Origin: Chloroflexota bacterium
GTDB taxonomy: Bacteria; Chloroflexota; Limnocylindria; Limnocylindrales; CSP1-4
Direction: 5' to 3'
NCBI GenBank assembly: GCA_013813905.1
Contig: JACCQX010000024.1
Coordinates: 1 to 9,238, forward strand
Length of the DNA stretch: 9,238 bases
The notes under the pieces were generated by a model. It was given only the letters and a program-made list of their open reading frames with translations, made no database searches and had not been told where the DNA came from. This document shows, piece after piece, positions 1-7,435 of the stretch. How positions within the stretch are numbered: position 1 is the first letter of the stretch; each line of letters starts with the position of its first letter. A program made the translations under genes and the position numbers.

Positions 1-2182
1 GGCTGGGGCTGCGAGCGATCGTCGTAGGAACAGCACGTCCCTCAGCGCCGAAGTCGCCCCGGCGGCCGGTCACCGGACCATCCGAGGCCAGCTGCTGGTG
101 GGCCTCGGGACCGTCTCCCGCGCGGTGTCGTGTAGCCGAGTCCGCCATGTGAGCCACCGCTCGCAGGTCGCCCACGTCCGCGGTGACGCGCATCCCACCG
201 GCCTCCAGCGTCGCGCGACGCCCGCCGCTTTCCAGGCTCACGATGCGACCCTCCAGGCCGGCCGGCGTGAGCGCCCGCATGCCCAGCTGCCAGCCTGCGG
301 GCGCCACCGGCACCTCCGCGGCCTGCTCGGCGTGCCCACCGATGGGCAACGAGGAGATGCGCTCCTCGAGGCGGCGGATGGCTTCGTCAAGGCGCGCTTC
401 GGTGAGCGTCTCGCGTGCCAGGATCGCGCGTGTAGCCTCTATCTCGCCGCGGATGACGCTCACGGCAGCATCGGCCTCCGACCGCGCGGCCTGCACGGCC
501 TCCTCCCGCTCGCGCCGGGCCCTCAGCCGCTCCTGCTCCGCCTCCGAACGTGCCCGCCGTGCCCGCGCCTCGGCCTCCTCCGCCTGGAGCAGCGCCTCGG
601 CCGTGGTCGCTTCGGATGCCTTGATCGACGCCAACGTGGCCTCGAAGTCGAGTTGTGCACGCGATAGACGAGAGCGGGCATCGTCCACCAGCCCCGCCGC
701 CAGGCCGAGACGCTCGGCGATGGCGAACGCCTGGCTGGTGCCGGGCAGGCCGATGGTCAGCCGGTAGGTCGGCGAAAGGGTCTCCAGGTCGAACTCGACA
801 GAGGCGTTGCGGGCCTCCGGCGTGTCGTGGGCATATACCTTTAGCTCGGCGTAATGGCTGGTGGCGGCGACCAGGGCGCCCGCACGGATGAAGTGATCGA
901 GCAGCGCCTGGGCCAGCGCCGAGCCCTCCGTGGGGTCGGTGCCCGCGCCAAGCTCGTCGAGCAGCACGAGGCAGCCGGGACCGGCCGCCTGGACGATGCG
1001 CACGATCGAGCGCAGGTGACCGCTGAAGGTCGAGAGCGACTGAGCCACCGATTGCTCGTCCCCGATGTCGGCGAAGACGTCGCGGAACACGGGAAGGCGG
1101 CTGCCCGGTGAAACCGGCACGTGCAGGCCGGCCTGATGCATCAGCGAGAGCAAGCCAAGGGTCCGCAGCGCGACGGTCTTGCCGCCCGTGTTGGGTCCCG
1201 TGATGACCAGCGCCGTGTAGGGTCCGCCGAGGCGCAGGTCGGTCGGCACGACGCGGCCGGTGAGGCCTGGATGACGAGCGGCGAACAGCTCGACCTCGTG
1301 TCGCTCGGCGGTCTCCGCGCGCACCGCGTCCATCTCCGCCGCCAGCCGCGCCTTGGCCGCCCACAGGTCGAAGCGTGCCAGCGCGTCGAGCGTGTCGCGC
1401 AACGGTCCCGCCTGGCTGCCCACCAGCGCCGACAGCTCGTCGAGGATGCGCTCCTCCTCGGCCTGCGCGGAGAGCTGCGCCTCGCGCCAGACGTTGCCCA
1501 GCTCCACCGCCACCAGCGGCTCCACGAAGAGCGTCTGACCGCTGCCCGACTGATCGTGGACGATGCCCTTGACTTTGCCCCGCGAATCGGAGCGGACAGG
1601 CACGACGTAGCGTCCGTTGCGCAGCGTGACGATGGGTTCCTGGAGCGCGGAGCCCATGTCGCTGCGATGGACCAGGTCCTCCAGACGGGAACGGAGACGC
1701 TCGTAGGCGATGCGGACGGCCCGCCGCAGGCCGCCCAGTGCCGGCGAGGCGCTGTCCAAAAGCTCCCCGGCCGGGTCGAGGCTCAGCTCCAGGCGGTTGC
1801 GCAGGGCCGGGAGCGGGGAGATGCGCCGCGCCAGCTCATGGAGCAGTGGGCGGCGATCCTCGCGCAGCGCATCCTGGAGACGGCCCGCGGCGATGAGCGT
1901 TGCCGTGATGTCGAGTAGCTCGGACGCCTCCAGCCGGCCGCCGCGCGCCGCGCGCTCCAGCGCTGGGCCGATGTCCCGCGCACCGCCGACGCCGACGTCC
2001 GGCCGCTCGGAAAGGAGCGCCCTCGCCTGGTCGGTCTCATCAAGGCCGCGCGCCACTATGAACGCATCGCTCGAGGGCGAGAGACCCTCGGCCAGCCGCC
2101 GGGATGGCGCGAACGAGGCGTGACCGGCCAGGCGCGCCCGGATGAGCGGGAACTCCAGGAGAGCCTGGGACTTGGCGTCCAT
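1..2182 (-). CDS. mutS2: MutS2 family ATPase/endonuclease, C-terminus cut by window edge
   Basis: MutS2 is a MutS homologue without the mismatch-recognition domain. In the family it acts on branched recombination intermediates or on collided ribosomes. I translated this frame by hand: it opens at ATG 2182 (MDAKSQALLEFPLIRARL) and stays open for 727 codons to base 1. The core motif HDQSGSGQTLFVEP precedes the ATPase. Walker A GPNTGGKT is at residues 329-336, the MutS2 signature QSLSTFSGHL follows, and Walker B LLDELGAGTDP lies around 407-417 (D409, E410). A long Ala/Glu/Arg coiled coil spans about 505-590 and a KOW-like beta region about 625-675. A Gly/Ala/Pro linker of roughly 45 residues then runs off the edge, so the expected Smr nuclease domain is outside the window. 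The start overlaps the glycosylase stop by one base (TGATG) with no strong Shine-Dalgarno, suggesting coupled translation. The family call is very secure. Confidence 0.97.
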   Translation of the reverse strand, partial: MDAKSQALLEFPLIRARLAGHASFAPSRRLAEGLSPSSDAFIVARGLDETDQARALLSERPDVGVGGARDIGPALERAARGGRLEASELLDITATLIAAGRLQDALREDRRPLLHELARRISPLPALRNRLELSLDPAGELLDSASPALGGLRRAVRIAYERLRSRLEDLVHRSDMGSALQEPIVTLRNGRYVVPVRSDSRGKVKGIVHDQSGSGQTLFVEPLVAVELGNVWREAQLSAQAEEERILDELSALVGSQAGPLRDTLDALARFDLWAAKARLAAEMDAVRAETAERHEVELFAARHPGLTGRVVPTDLRLGGPYTALVITGPNTGGKTVALRTLGLLSLMHQAGLHVPVSPGSRLPVFRDVFADIGDEQSVAQSLSTFSGHLRSIVRIVQAAGPGCLVLLDELGAGTDPTEGSALAQALLDHFIRAGALVAATSHYAELKVYAHDTPEARNASVEFDLETLSPTYRLTIGLPGTSQAFAIAERLGLAAGLVDDARSRLSRAQLDFEATLASIKASEATTAEALLQAEEAEARARRARSEAEQERLRARREREEAVQAARSEADAAVSVIRGEIEATRAILARETLTEARLDEAIRRLEERISSLPIGGHAEQAAEVPVAPAGWQLGMRALTPAGLEGRIVSLESGGRRATLEAGGMRVTADVGDLRAVAHMADSATRHRAGDGPEAHQQLASDGPVTGRRGDFGAEGRAVPTTIARSPS

Positions 2183-2823
2183 CAGCGCCCGTCGGGCCTG
2201 GACGACGACGGGGACGGCCGTGAGAGCGGCGGGAAGGGCCGCGATAACGAGGGGTCACCGGCCACGCCGAAGCGCCAGCGTCGCTCCGCCCAGCCCTCGC
2301 CGGCGTAGGCGACGCCGATCCTCGGTCCGGCGATGATCCTCCCGGACAGCACGCCCGAGGTCAGCAGGCGCTCTGGCCCGTCCCCCCCCGGCTCCTCGAT
2401 CCAGAGCGCCTCGCCGCGCGTGAGATCGTGGCCATCCAGCGAGCGGTCCACGGCCAGGGCCTGGCAAACGCGCGCAGGACCCGCCGCCAGCACCGAGTCG
2501 GCGTCACGCGGCCGCCCGCGCCGAGCGCGGATCATCTCAAGGCCCAGCACTGGCCGCAGGGCGCGGATCAACACGGCGCCGGCCACTCCCTCGGCTTCGG
2601 CCACCACGTTGAGGCACGAATGCAGGCCGTAGATGAGGTAGACATAAGCGTGGCCCGGCGGCCCGAACATGGGCGCCGTCCTCCGTGTGTGACCGGCACG
2701 CGCATGGCTGGCTCGATCCTCGGGTCCGCCGTAGGCCTCTGTCTCCACGATGAGCCCGCCACTCCGGCCCTCGGCCGACTCACGCATGAGGCGCAGGCCA
2801 AGCAGCGCAGGCGCCAGCTCCAC
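2182..2823 (-). CDS. DNA-3-methyladenine glycosylase (Mpg/AAG family)
   Basis: This enzyme flips alkylated or deaminated purines out of DNA and cleaves the N-glycosidic bond, starting base excision repair. Counting from GTG 2823 (213 aa), the active-site block is VETEAYGG, with E29 matching human AAG Glu125 and Y31 matching Tyr127. H40 matches His136. The segment FGPPGHAYVYLIYG supplies Y62 (Tyr159) and the intercalating Y65 (Tyr162), and N72 matches Asn169. AVLIRAL is the conserved core strand. The C-terminus carries an extra Pro/Ser tail of about 18 residues. GTG 2823 is the only usual start codon in frame, but the conserved N-terminal motif continues upstream in frame as FFTRPA (about 2841 to 2824), and no ATG, GTG, TTG or CTG exists between there and the in-frame stop. 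The true start is therefore uncertain. No Shine-Dalgarno is visible before 2823. Its stop overlaps mutS2. Confidence 0.93.
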   Translation of the reverse strand: MELAPALLGLRLMRESAEGRSGGLIVETEAYGGPEDRASHARAGHTRRTAPMFGPPGHAYVYLIYGLHSCLNVVAEAEGVAGAVLIRALRPVLGLEMIRARRGRPRDADSVLAAGPARVCQALAVDRSLDGHDLTRGEALWIEEPGGDGPERLLTSGVLSGRIIAGPRIGVAYAGEGWAERRWRFGVAGDPSLSRPFPPLSRPSPSSSRPDGR

Positions 2824-2878
2824 CGCCGGACGCGTGAAGAACGCTCGCGGAAGCGGAGCTGGGGACGTCGACCGCGCC

Positions 2879-3277
2879 TCAGCCGATAGCGTCGCGCACG
2901 ACCTGCGGTGTGAGCGGCCCGAAGAGGACGTCCATCACCGGTGTCACGAAGCCGATCACCGTCCGTCCCACGGTCGAGTCCTGCAGCAGGGCGTACAGCC
3001 GGGCCGACCACCGCGCCCCGACCCGGATCGCCCCCAAGAGCACCACCAGCAGCACGATGGCGACGGAGCCGAAGGCGAGCATGTAGACGTAGTCGGCCGA
3101 GAGGCTCGTCCATTGCGAGGCCAGGTAGCGGCCTACCGGATCACGCAGGTTGGCGGCCAGCAGGAAGCTCACGGCCCAGGCGCCGATGGCCAGCAGGCTG
3201 CGGATGACTCCCTGGAAGAAGCCCAGGAGGGCTGCTGCGGCAAGGACCAGTAGCAGGACCAGGTCGACCGCGTTCAC
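2879..3277 (-). CDS. CvpA family inner-membrane protein
   Basis: This is a 132-residue polytopic membrane protein. CvpA-family members are linked to colicin V production and to envelope or purine phenotypes, but the biochemical role is unsettled. The sequence shows four hydrophobic stretches: about 4-24 (VDLVLLLVLAAAALLGFFQG), 28-45 (LLAIGAWAVSFLLAANL), 65-88 (MLAFGSVAIVLLVVLLGAI) and 100-118 (GRTVIGFVTPVMDVLFGPL). The GFFQG turn after the first helix and the GRxxG entry to the last helix are typical. It is at the short end for the family and lacks the acidic C-terminal tail often seen. The GTG start lies 12 nt after the pheT stop and has no good Shine-Dalgarno. An earlier GTG at 3285 meets a stop after three codons. 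A cvpA gene between pheT and mutS2 also occurs in Bacillus, which supports the call. Confidence 0.85.
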   Translation of the reverse strand: MNAVDLVLLLVLAAAALLGFFQGVIRSLLAIGAWAVSFLLAANLRDPVGRYLASQWTSLSADYVYMLAFGSVAIVLLVVLLGAIRVGARWSARLYALLQDSTVGRTVIGFVTPVMDVLFGPLTPQVVRDAIG

Positions 3278-3289
3278 GCGCGCACCGTA

Positions 3290-5767
3290 TCAGCCCCGCA
3301 GGCGGGCGCCAAGGCGCTCTCGAAGGGCGTCCACCACGCTGGCCACGGCGCGCTCGATCCCGTCCTCATCCAGTGTTCGTGTACCAGGCTCGAATCGAAG
3401 CCGGTAGGCCAGGCTCATCTCACCAGGGCCGAGCGGAGCACCCTCGTAGCGGTCGAAGAGCAGCACCGACGCGAGCAGCGGCCCGCCGGCGGCGCGCATG
3501 ACCGCCTCGACCGCGCCCGCTGGCTGCGTTTCGGCGACCACCACGGCGATATCTCGCTCCAGTGCCGGCAGCCGCTCCAGGTCACCCACTCGCTGCACCG
3601 CCGGCACGGTGCGCCCGAGTCCGTCCAGATCCAGCCGGGCGAACACGACGCGCTCAGCCTGCGCCTCGCAGGCGGTCAGGTAACGCGGATCGAGCTCGCT
3701 GACCAGGCCCAGCTCCACGCGGTGACCAGACTCGAGTTCGGCGATCGCCAGGGCACTGCGGCCGGGGTGGTAGAGCGCCTCATGTAGCGGACCGGGCTCC
3801 CAGCGGAGACGCGCTCCTGCCACTCGCTCGACCAGCCACTCCAGCAAACCCTTGGCATCGGCTATGTCCACGGGACGCGACGGGCGATCCCAGCTGAGGG
3901 GATCCGCGGCGCCCGCCAGGAGGATGCCCAGATGACGCGCCTCCTTCGGGTGCCCGTCGACCAGGGCGTGCACCGCTCCCACCTCGAACACTGCGAGGTC
4001 CGGCCGTCGCTGGCGTTCGTTGTCTACCAGCACCCGCATGAGCTGGGGCAGCAGCGATCGCCGCAGTTCGGAGTGCTCGCCCGACACGGGATTCGCTGCT
4101 CGGATGGTGGCCGGGTCTTGAGCGTCGTGACCCAGGCTGGCGTGGTCCTGGGGCGAGACCAGGCTGTACGTGACGACCTCGTTGAGGCCTCGGCCGGAGA
4201 GCAGATCCCGCACGCGGTCCACCATCAGGCGAGGATCGGGGCGGTAGCCCGGCATCGACGTATCCGGCAGCCTGCTGGGAACAGCGTCGTAGCCCCGGAT
4301 GCGGGCCACCTCCTCAGCGATGTCCGCCTCGATGGCCAGGTCCCGACGATGGCCTGGCACGATGGCCACCAGGGCCTCTGCGGCCGCGTCCGGGTCGAGC
4401 GGGATCGGACGCTCGCCGGCGATGATCGCCACGCTCGATCTCGCCGCAGCGGGCTCCGTGACGATCCCGGCACGGGCGAGGAGGTCGCGCATCCCGTCAC
4501 CGGAGACGCTCATGCCCAGCAGGCGCGCGATGCGGGCCGGACGGAAGGTCAGGCGAGTCGCCGGCGGATCGACCGGGTCGGTGTCCACGGCGCCCATGGC
4601 CGCCCGGCCCCCGGCCCAGCGGACGATGAGCTGCGCGGCACGGTCGGCACCCAGGCGCGCCATCCGGGGCTCCTGGCCCCTCTCGAAGCGCAGGCTCGCC
4701 TCACTGCGCAAGCCGTAGGCCTGCGCAGTGCGCCGGATCGTCACCGGCTGGAAGAGGGCCGACTCGACGATGACCTGGGTGGTGCCCTCCCTCACCTCCG
4801 AGCTGGCACCACCCATCACGCCGGCGATGGCCAAGGGACCAACCGGATCGGCGATGACCAGCGTGTCAGCCGACAGCTCCCGTTCGATGTGGTCCAGCGT
4901 CTCCAACCGCTCTCCCGGCCGCGCGGTGCGGACGATGAGGCGGTCCTCCGTGACGGCGGCCGCGTCGAAGGTATGCACCGGCTTGCCCAGCTCCAGCATC
5001 ACGTAGTTCGAGGCGTCCACCACGTTGGACACCGGCCGCACCCCGGCGGCCATCAGCCGCACCTGCACCGCGGTGGGCGAGGGACCGACCGTCAGCCCGT
5101 CCAGGTAGCGCGCCACGAATCGCGGGCAGCGCAGCACGTCCTGGACCGTGACGCTGAGGTGATCGTCCGTGGCGTCGCCGCTCTCCGGGACCGCGATGAG
5201 CGGCTCGCGCACCGTTGCTCCCGTGGCGGCCGCCACCTCACGAGCCAGTCCCAGGATCGACAGAGCGTCCCCGCGATTGGGCTTCACATCGACGTCCAGG
5301 ACCGTGTCGCCGAGCAGCCGGCCGAGCGGCTCGCCGAGCGGGCTTTCGCTGTCCAGGATGAGGATCCCGTCGGCGTCAGGGGTGAGTCCCAGCTCCGCGC
5401 CGGAGCAGAGCATGCCCTCGCTCTGGATGCCGGCGATGCGCGTGACGCCGATGCTTCGGTCGCCCGGCAGGAGGGCGCCGGGCAGCGCCACCGGCACTCT
5501 CTGGCCGGCCTCGATGTTGGTGGCACCGCAGACGATCTCCAGCTCCCGCTCTCCCTCAGCCGTGCGCACCCTCGTCAGCGAGAGGCGCGGCGAGCTCGGG
5601 TGGGCATACACGTCCAGCAGCTCGCCGACCACCACCGAGGACCAATCGGCGCCGATGCGGTGGACGCCCTTGACCTCCATGCCGAGCAGGGTCAAACGCT
5701 CGGCGAGCGCCTCGGGAGAGAGGTCGATGTCCACGAACTCGCGCAGCCAGGACAGGGGCACGCGCAT
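3290..5767 (-). CDS. pheT: Phenylalanyl-tRNA synthetase beta subunit
   Basis: The beta subunit of the cytoplasmic (alpha-beta)2 enzyme binds tRNA-Phe and edits mischarged Tyr. The start MRVPLSWLREFVDIDLSPE is canonical. Domains in order: an EMAP/OB tRNA-binding fold about 44-150 (VVVGELLDV, with GIQSEGMLCS near its end); B3/B4 editing domain about 205-385, including IAGVMGG and GLRSEASLRFERG; B5 about 404-490, ending VPGHRRDLAIEADIAEEVAR from residue 470; the catalytic-like core; and the C-terminal FDX-ACB anticodon-binding domain about 730-825 (ERLPALERDIAVVV, then SLAYRLRF). At 825 residues it is slightly longer than the usual 790-810. Part of the excess is a run of about 30 Ala/Pro-rich residues inside B5 (about 437-467). 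The ATG follows the pheS stop with no intervening base, which suggests coupling and balanced subunit synthesis. Confidence 0.98.
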   Translation of the reverse strand: MRVPLSWLREFVDIDLSPEALAERLTLLGMEVKGVHRIGADWSSVVVGELLDVYAHPSSPRLSLTRVRTAEGERELEIVCGATNIEAGQRVPVALPGALLPGDRSIGVTRIAGIQSEGMLCSGAELGLTPDADGILILDSESPLGEPLGRLLGDTVLDVDVKPNRGDALSILGLAREVAAATGATVREPLIAVPESGDATDDHLSVTVQDVLRCPRFVARYLDGLTVGPSPTAVQVRLMAAGVRPVSNVVDASNYVMLELGKPVHTFDAAAVTEDRLIVRTARPGERLETLDHIERELSADTLVIADPVGPLAIAGVMGGASSEVREGTTQVIVESALFQPVTIRRTAQAYGLRSEASLRFERGQEPRMARLGADRAAQLIVRWAGGRAAMGAVDTDPVDPPATRLTFRPARIARLLGMSVSGDGMRDLLARAGIVTEPAAARSSVAIIAGERPIPLDPDAAAEALVAIVPGHRRDLAIEADIAEEVARIRGYDAVPSRLPDTSMPGYRPDPRLMVDRVRDLLSGRGLNEVVTYSLVSPQDHASLGHDAQDPATIRAANPVSGEHSELRRSLLPQLMRVLVDNERQRRPDLAVFEVGAVHALVDGHPKEARHLGILLAGAADPLSWDRPSRPVDIADAKGLLEWLVERVAGARLRWEPGPLHEALYHPGRSALAIAELESGHRVELGLVSELDPRYLTACEAQAERVVFARLDLDGLGRTVPAVQRVGDLERLPALERDIAVVVAETQPAGAVEAVMRAAGGPLLASVLLFDRYEGAPLGPGEMSLAYRLRFEPGTRTLDEDGIERAVASVVDALRERLGARLRG

Positions 5768-6838
5768 CTAGAACCGCTCCAGGAAGCGCAGGTCGTTGGC
5801 CAGGAACACGCGCAGGTCGTTGATGGCGTAGCGCAGCATGGCGATCCGGTCGACGCCCATGCCGAAGGCGAGGCCCTGGAATCGCTCCGGGTCCAGGCCA
5901 CCGTTGCGCAGCACCACGGGGTGCACCATGCCGGCACCCAGGATGGTCATCCAGCCGCTCCGGCCGCAGGCCGGGCAGCCGCTGCCCTCACACGATACGC
6001 AGCCGATGTCGAAGGCCACCGACGGCTCGGTGAAGGGGTAATAGCCCGGCCGGAAGCGGGTCGCTCGGGCGGCCCCGAACATGGCGTGAGCGAACTCGTC
6101 GAGCAGACCGCGCAGGTGCGCCAGGGAGGTGCCCTCATCGACCATGAGCCCCTCCACCTGGAAGAACTCGAAGCCGTGACTGGCATCGACCGCTTCGTAC
6201 CGATAGCAGCGGCCGGGTGTCAGCACCCGCAGCGGTGGCGACATCTCGTGCATCGCGCGGATCTGGCCGGGCGAGGTGTGGGTACGCAGGAGCAGGCGGC
6301 CGTCATCGGGCGTTCCCGTGGCCTCGGAGTCGGGCGGCTGGAGGTAGATGGTGTCCCACAGGTCGCGCGCCGGGTGATCGGCCGGGATGTTGAGAGCCTC
6401 GAAATTGCGCTCGTCGGTCTCCACTTCGGGGCTCTCGTAGACCACGAAGCCGTACCGCCCGAAGAAGCGTGCGATCTCCCGTTCCGTCTCGACCAGGGGG
6501 TGCAGCGATCCCCGGCGCAGCGGACGTCCAGGAAGCGTGACATCCAGCCGCTCGCCCGCCAGGCGCACTTCCAGCGCGATGGACTCCAGGCGCTCACGGC
6601 GCTGCGCGATGGCACGCTCCACGTCCTCACGGATGGGGTTGGCCAGCGCCCCGACGCGAGGACGATCCTCGGCGGGCAGCCCGCCGATCCCGCCCAGCAG
6701 CGTGCGCAGCTCGCCCTTGCGCCCGAGATAAGCAGCCTCGACCTGTTCCAGGCTGCTCGGGTCTGCCGTCTCACGGACGGCCTGGAGCGCCCGTTCGCGG
6801 AGCGCGGACAGACGGGCGGCGAAAGCCTCCAGGTCCAC
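5768..6838 (-). CDS. pheS: Phenylalanyl-tRNA synthetase alpha subunit
   Basis: The alpha subunit carries the class II catalytic site that activates phenylalanine and charges tRNA-Phe. I start it at GTG 6838 (356 aa). This gives the usual N-terminal coiled coil, then YLGRKGELRTLL near residue 38, as in Bacillus PheS. Landmarks are HPLVETEREI, ESPEVETDERNFEALNIPADHPARD, THTSPGQIRAM from residue 186, FFQVEGLMVDEG, YYPFTEPSVAFDIG, and the motif-3 segment GLAFGMGVDRIAML near 330. Four cysteines (C280, C283, C288, C291) in CVSCEGSGCPACG form the probable metal-binding knuckle found in the Bacillus-type enzyme and absent in E. coli. GTG 6838 lies 28 nt after the rplT stop with no obvious Shine-Dalgarno. 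A longer reading from ATG 6949 would overlap rplT by 83 nt with a non-conserved Arg/Ser-rich leader, so I reject it. There is no room for a separate T-box leader before pheS. Confidence 0.97.
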   Translation of the reverse strand: MDLEAFAARLSALRERALQAVRETADPSSLEQVEAAYLGRKGELRTLLGGIGGLPAEDRPRVGALANPIREDVERAIAQRRERLESIALEVRLAGERLDVTLPGRPLRRGSLHPLVETEREIARFFGRYGFVVYESPEVETDERNFEALNIPADHPARDLWDTIYLQPPDSEATGTPDDGRLLLRTHTSPGQIRAMHEMSPPLRVLTPGRCYRYEAVDASHGFEFFQVEGLMVDEGTSLAHLRGLLDEFAHAMFGAARATRFRPGYYPFTEPSVAFDIGCVSCEGSGCPACGRSGWMTILGAGMVHPVVLRNGGLDPERFQGLAFGMGVDRIAMLRYAINDLRVFLANDLRFLERF

Positions 6839-6866
6839 GAGGGCCGAGACGGGCGCTGACCGGCGG

Positions 6867-7217
6867 TCAGCCGGCCTTCGCGACCTCGGCGATGCGCGCG
6901 AAGGTGATGGGATCGCGCACGCAGATGTCGGCCAGGACCTTGCGATCAAGGGTCACGCCGGCCTGCTTCAGCCCGCTGATGAGGCGGCCATAGGTCAGGC
7001 CCTGCTGTCGCGCCGCGGCGTTGAGTCGCACGATCCAGAGGGCTCGCATCTGGCGCTTGCGCTGCTTGCGACCGGCATAGGCATAAGCCATCGCGTGAAG
7101 CTGCGCCTCGCGCGCCGGCTTGATCAGCTTCGAGCGGGTCCCTCGACGGCCCTCGGCCGACTTCAGCAGCCGCTTGTGACGTTTGTGTGCGGCGACGCCG
7201 CGCTTGACTCGGGCCAT
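6867..7217 (-). CDS. rplT: 50S ribosomal protein L20
   Basis: L20 binds 23S rRNA early in 50S assembly and in several bacteria represses its own operon by binding the leader mRNA. The 116-residue protein is full length and basic: MARVKRGVAAHKRHKRLL at the start, then YAYAGRKQRKRQMRALWIVR, LNAAARQQGLTYGRLI and GVTLDRKVLADICVRDP. These are the family hallmarks in the right order and spacing. ATG 7217 lies 15 nt after the rpmI stop. AGGAG at the rpmI stop codon (TAGGAG) could serve as Shine-Dalgarno at a rather long 12-nt spacing. The infC-rpmI-rplT order is nearly universal in bacteria. Confidence 0.99.
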   Translation of the reverse strand: MARVKRGVAAHKRHKRLLKSAEGRRGTRSKLIKPAREAQLHAMAYAYAGRKQRKRQMRALWIVRLNAAARQQGLTYGRLISGLKQAGVTLDRKVLADICVRDPITFARIAEVAKAG

Positions 7218-7232
7218 GACGCTGTCGCGCTC

Positions 7233-7430
7233 CTAGAGGTACGGCAACAGGCGCCGGACCTGTTCCGCATGCGTGGGGTTCAGCATGGCCTTGCCGGCGT
7301 AGCGGCGGGTCCGGCGGGAGGACTTGATCTGGAGATGGTGGCCTCGCCATGCCCGGACGCGATAGACCTTGCCACTGCCGGTGACGCCGAATCGCTTCGC
7401 CGTCGCCTTGTGGGTCTTCATCTTGGGCAC
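7233..7430 (-). CDS. rpmI: 50S ribosomal protein L35
   Basis: L35 is a small basic 50S subunit protein. The 65-residue sequence begins MPKMKTHKATAKRFGVTGSG and contains HHLQIKSSRRTRR and a C-terminal VRRLLPYL, matching the family in length and motifs. It starts with GTG at 7430, five bases after the infC stop. A complete AGGAGG lies nine bases upstream of the GTG, inside the last codons of infC. The pairing of a weak start codon with a perfect Shine-Dalgarno suggests strong translation and possible coupling to infC. Confidence 0.99.
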   Translation of the reverse strand: MPKMKTHKATAKRFGVTGSGKVYRVRAWRGHHLQIKSSRRTRRYAGKAMLNPTHAEQVRRLLPYL

Positions 7431-7435
7431 GATGC

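Noticed and set aside
387..1364. 325-codon minus-strand frame inside mutS2
   Set aside because: It is out of frame with MutS2, is Gly/Arg/Pro-rich, and covers the Walker A and B region that the true frame encodes perfectly.
1121..1918. 265-codon plus-strand frame opposite mutS2
   Set aside because: It is again codon-aligned antisense to a clearly real gene with MutS2 motifs. Its composition is typical of a reverse-strand shadow.
2382..2389. Run of eight C (G8 in the glycosylase gene) as a phase-variable tract
   Set aside because: The frame before and after it matches the glycosylase family, and such runs are not surprising at this base composition. There is no other sign of contingency switching.
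2568..3113. 181-codon minus-strand frame bridging cvpA and the glycosylase
   Set aside because: It is Arg-rich and overlaps two genes with family motifs. I kept it only as a conceivable frameshift source for the missing glycosylase start.
3932..6859. Very long plus-strand frame (975 codons) antisense to pheT and pheS
   Set aside because: It is codon-aligned with both genes, which share one frame and abut. It stays open because TTA, CTA and TCA codons are rare in high-GC genes. The product is His/Gln/Arg-rich with no recognisable domain, while the opposite strand encodes textbook PheS and PheT.
6839..6949. Upstream extension of pheS to ATG 6949
   Set aside because: The added residues are Arg/Ser/Pro-rich, overlap the conserved rplT C-terminus and match no PheS N-terminus. 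GTG 6838 gives the expected length.
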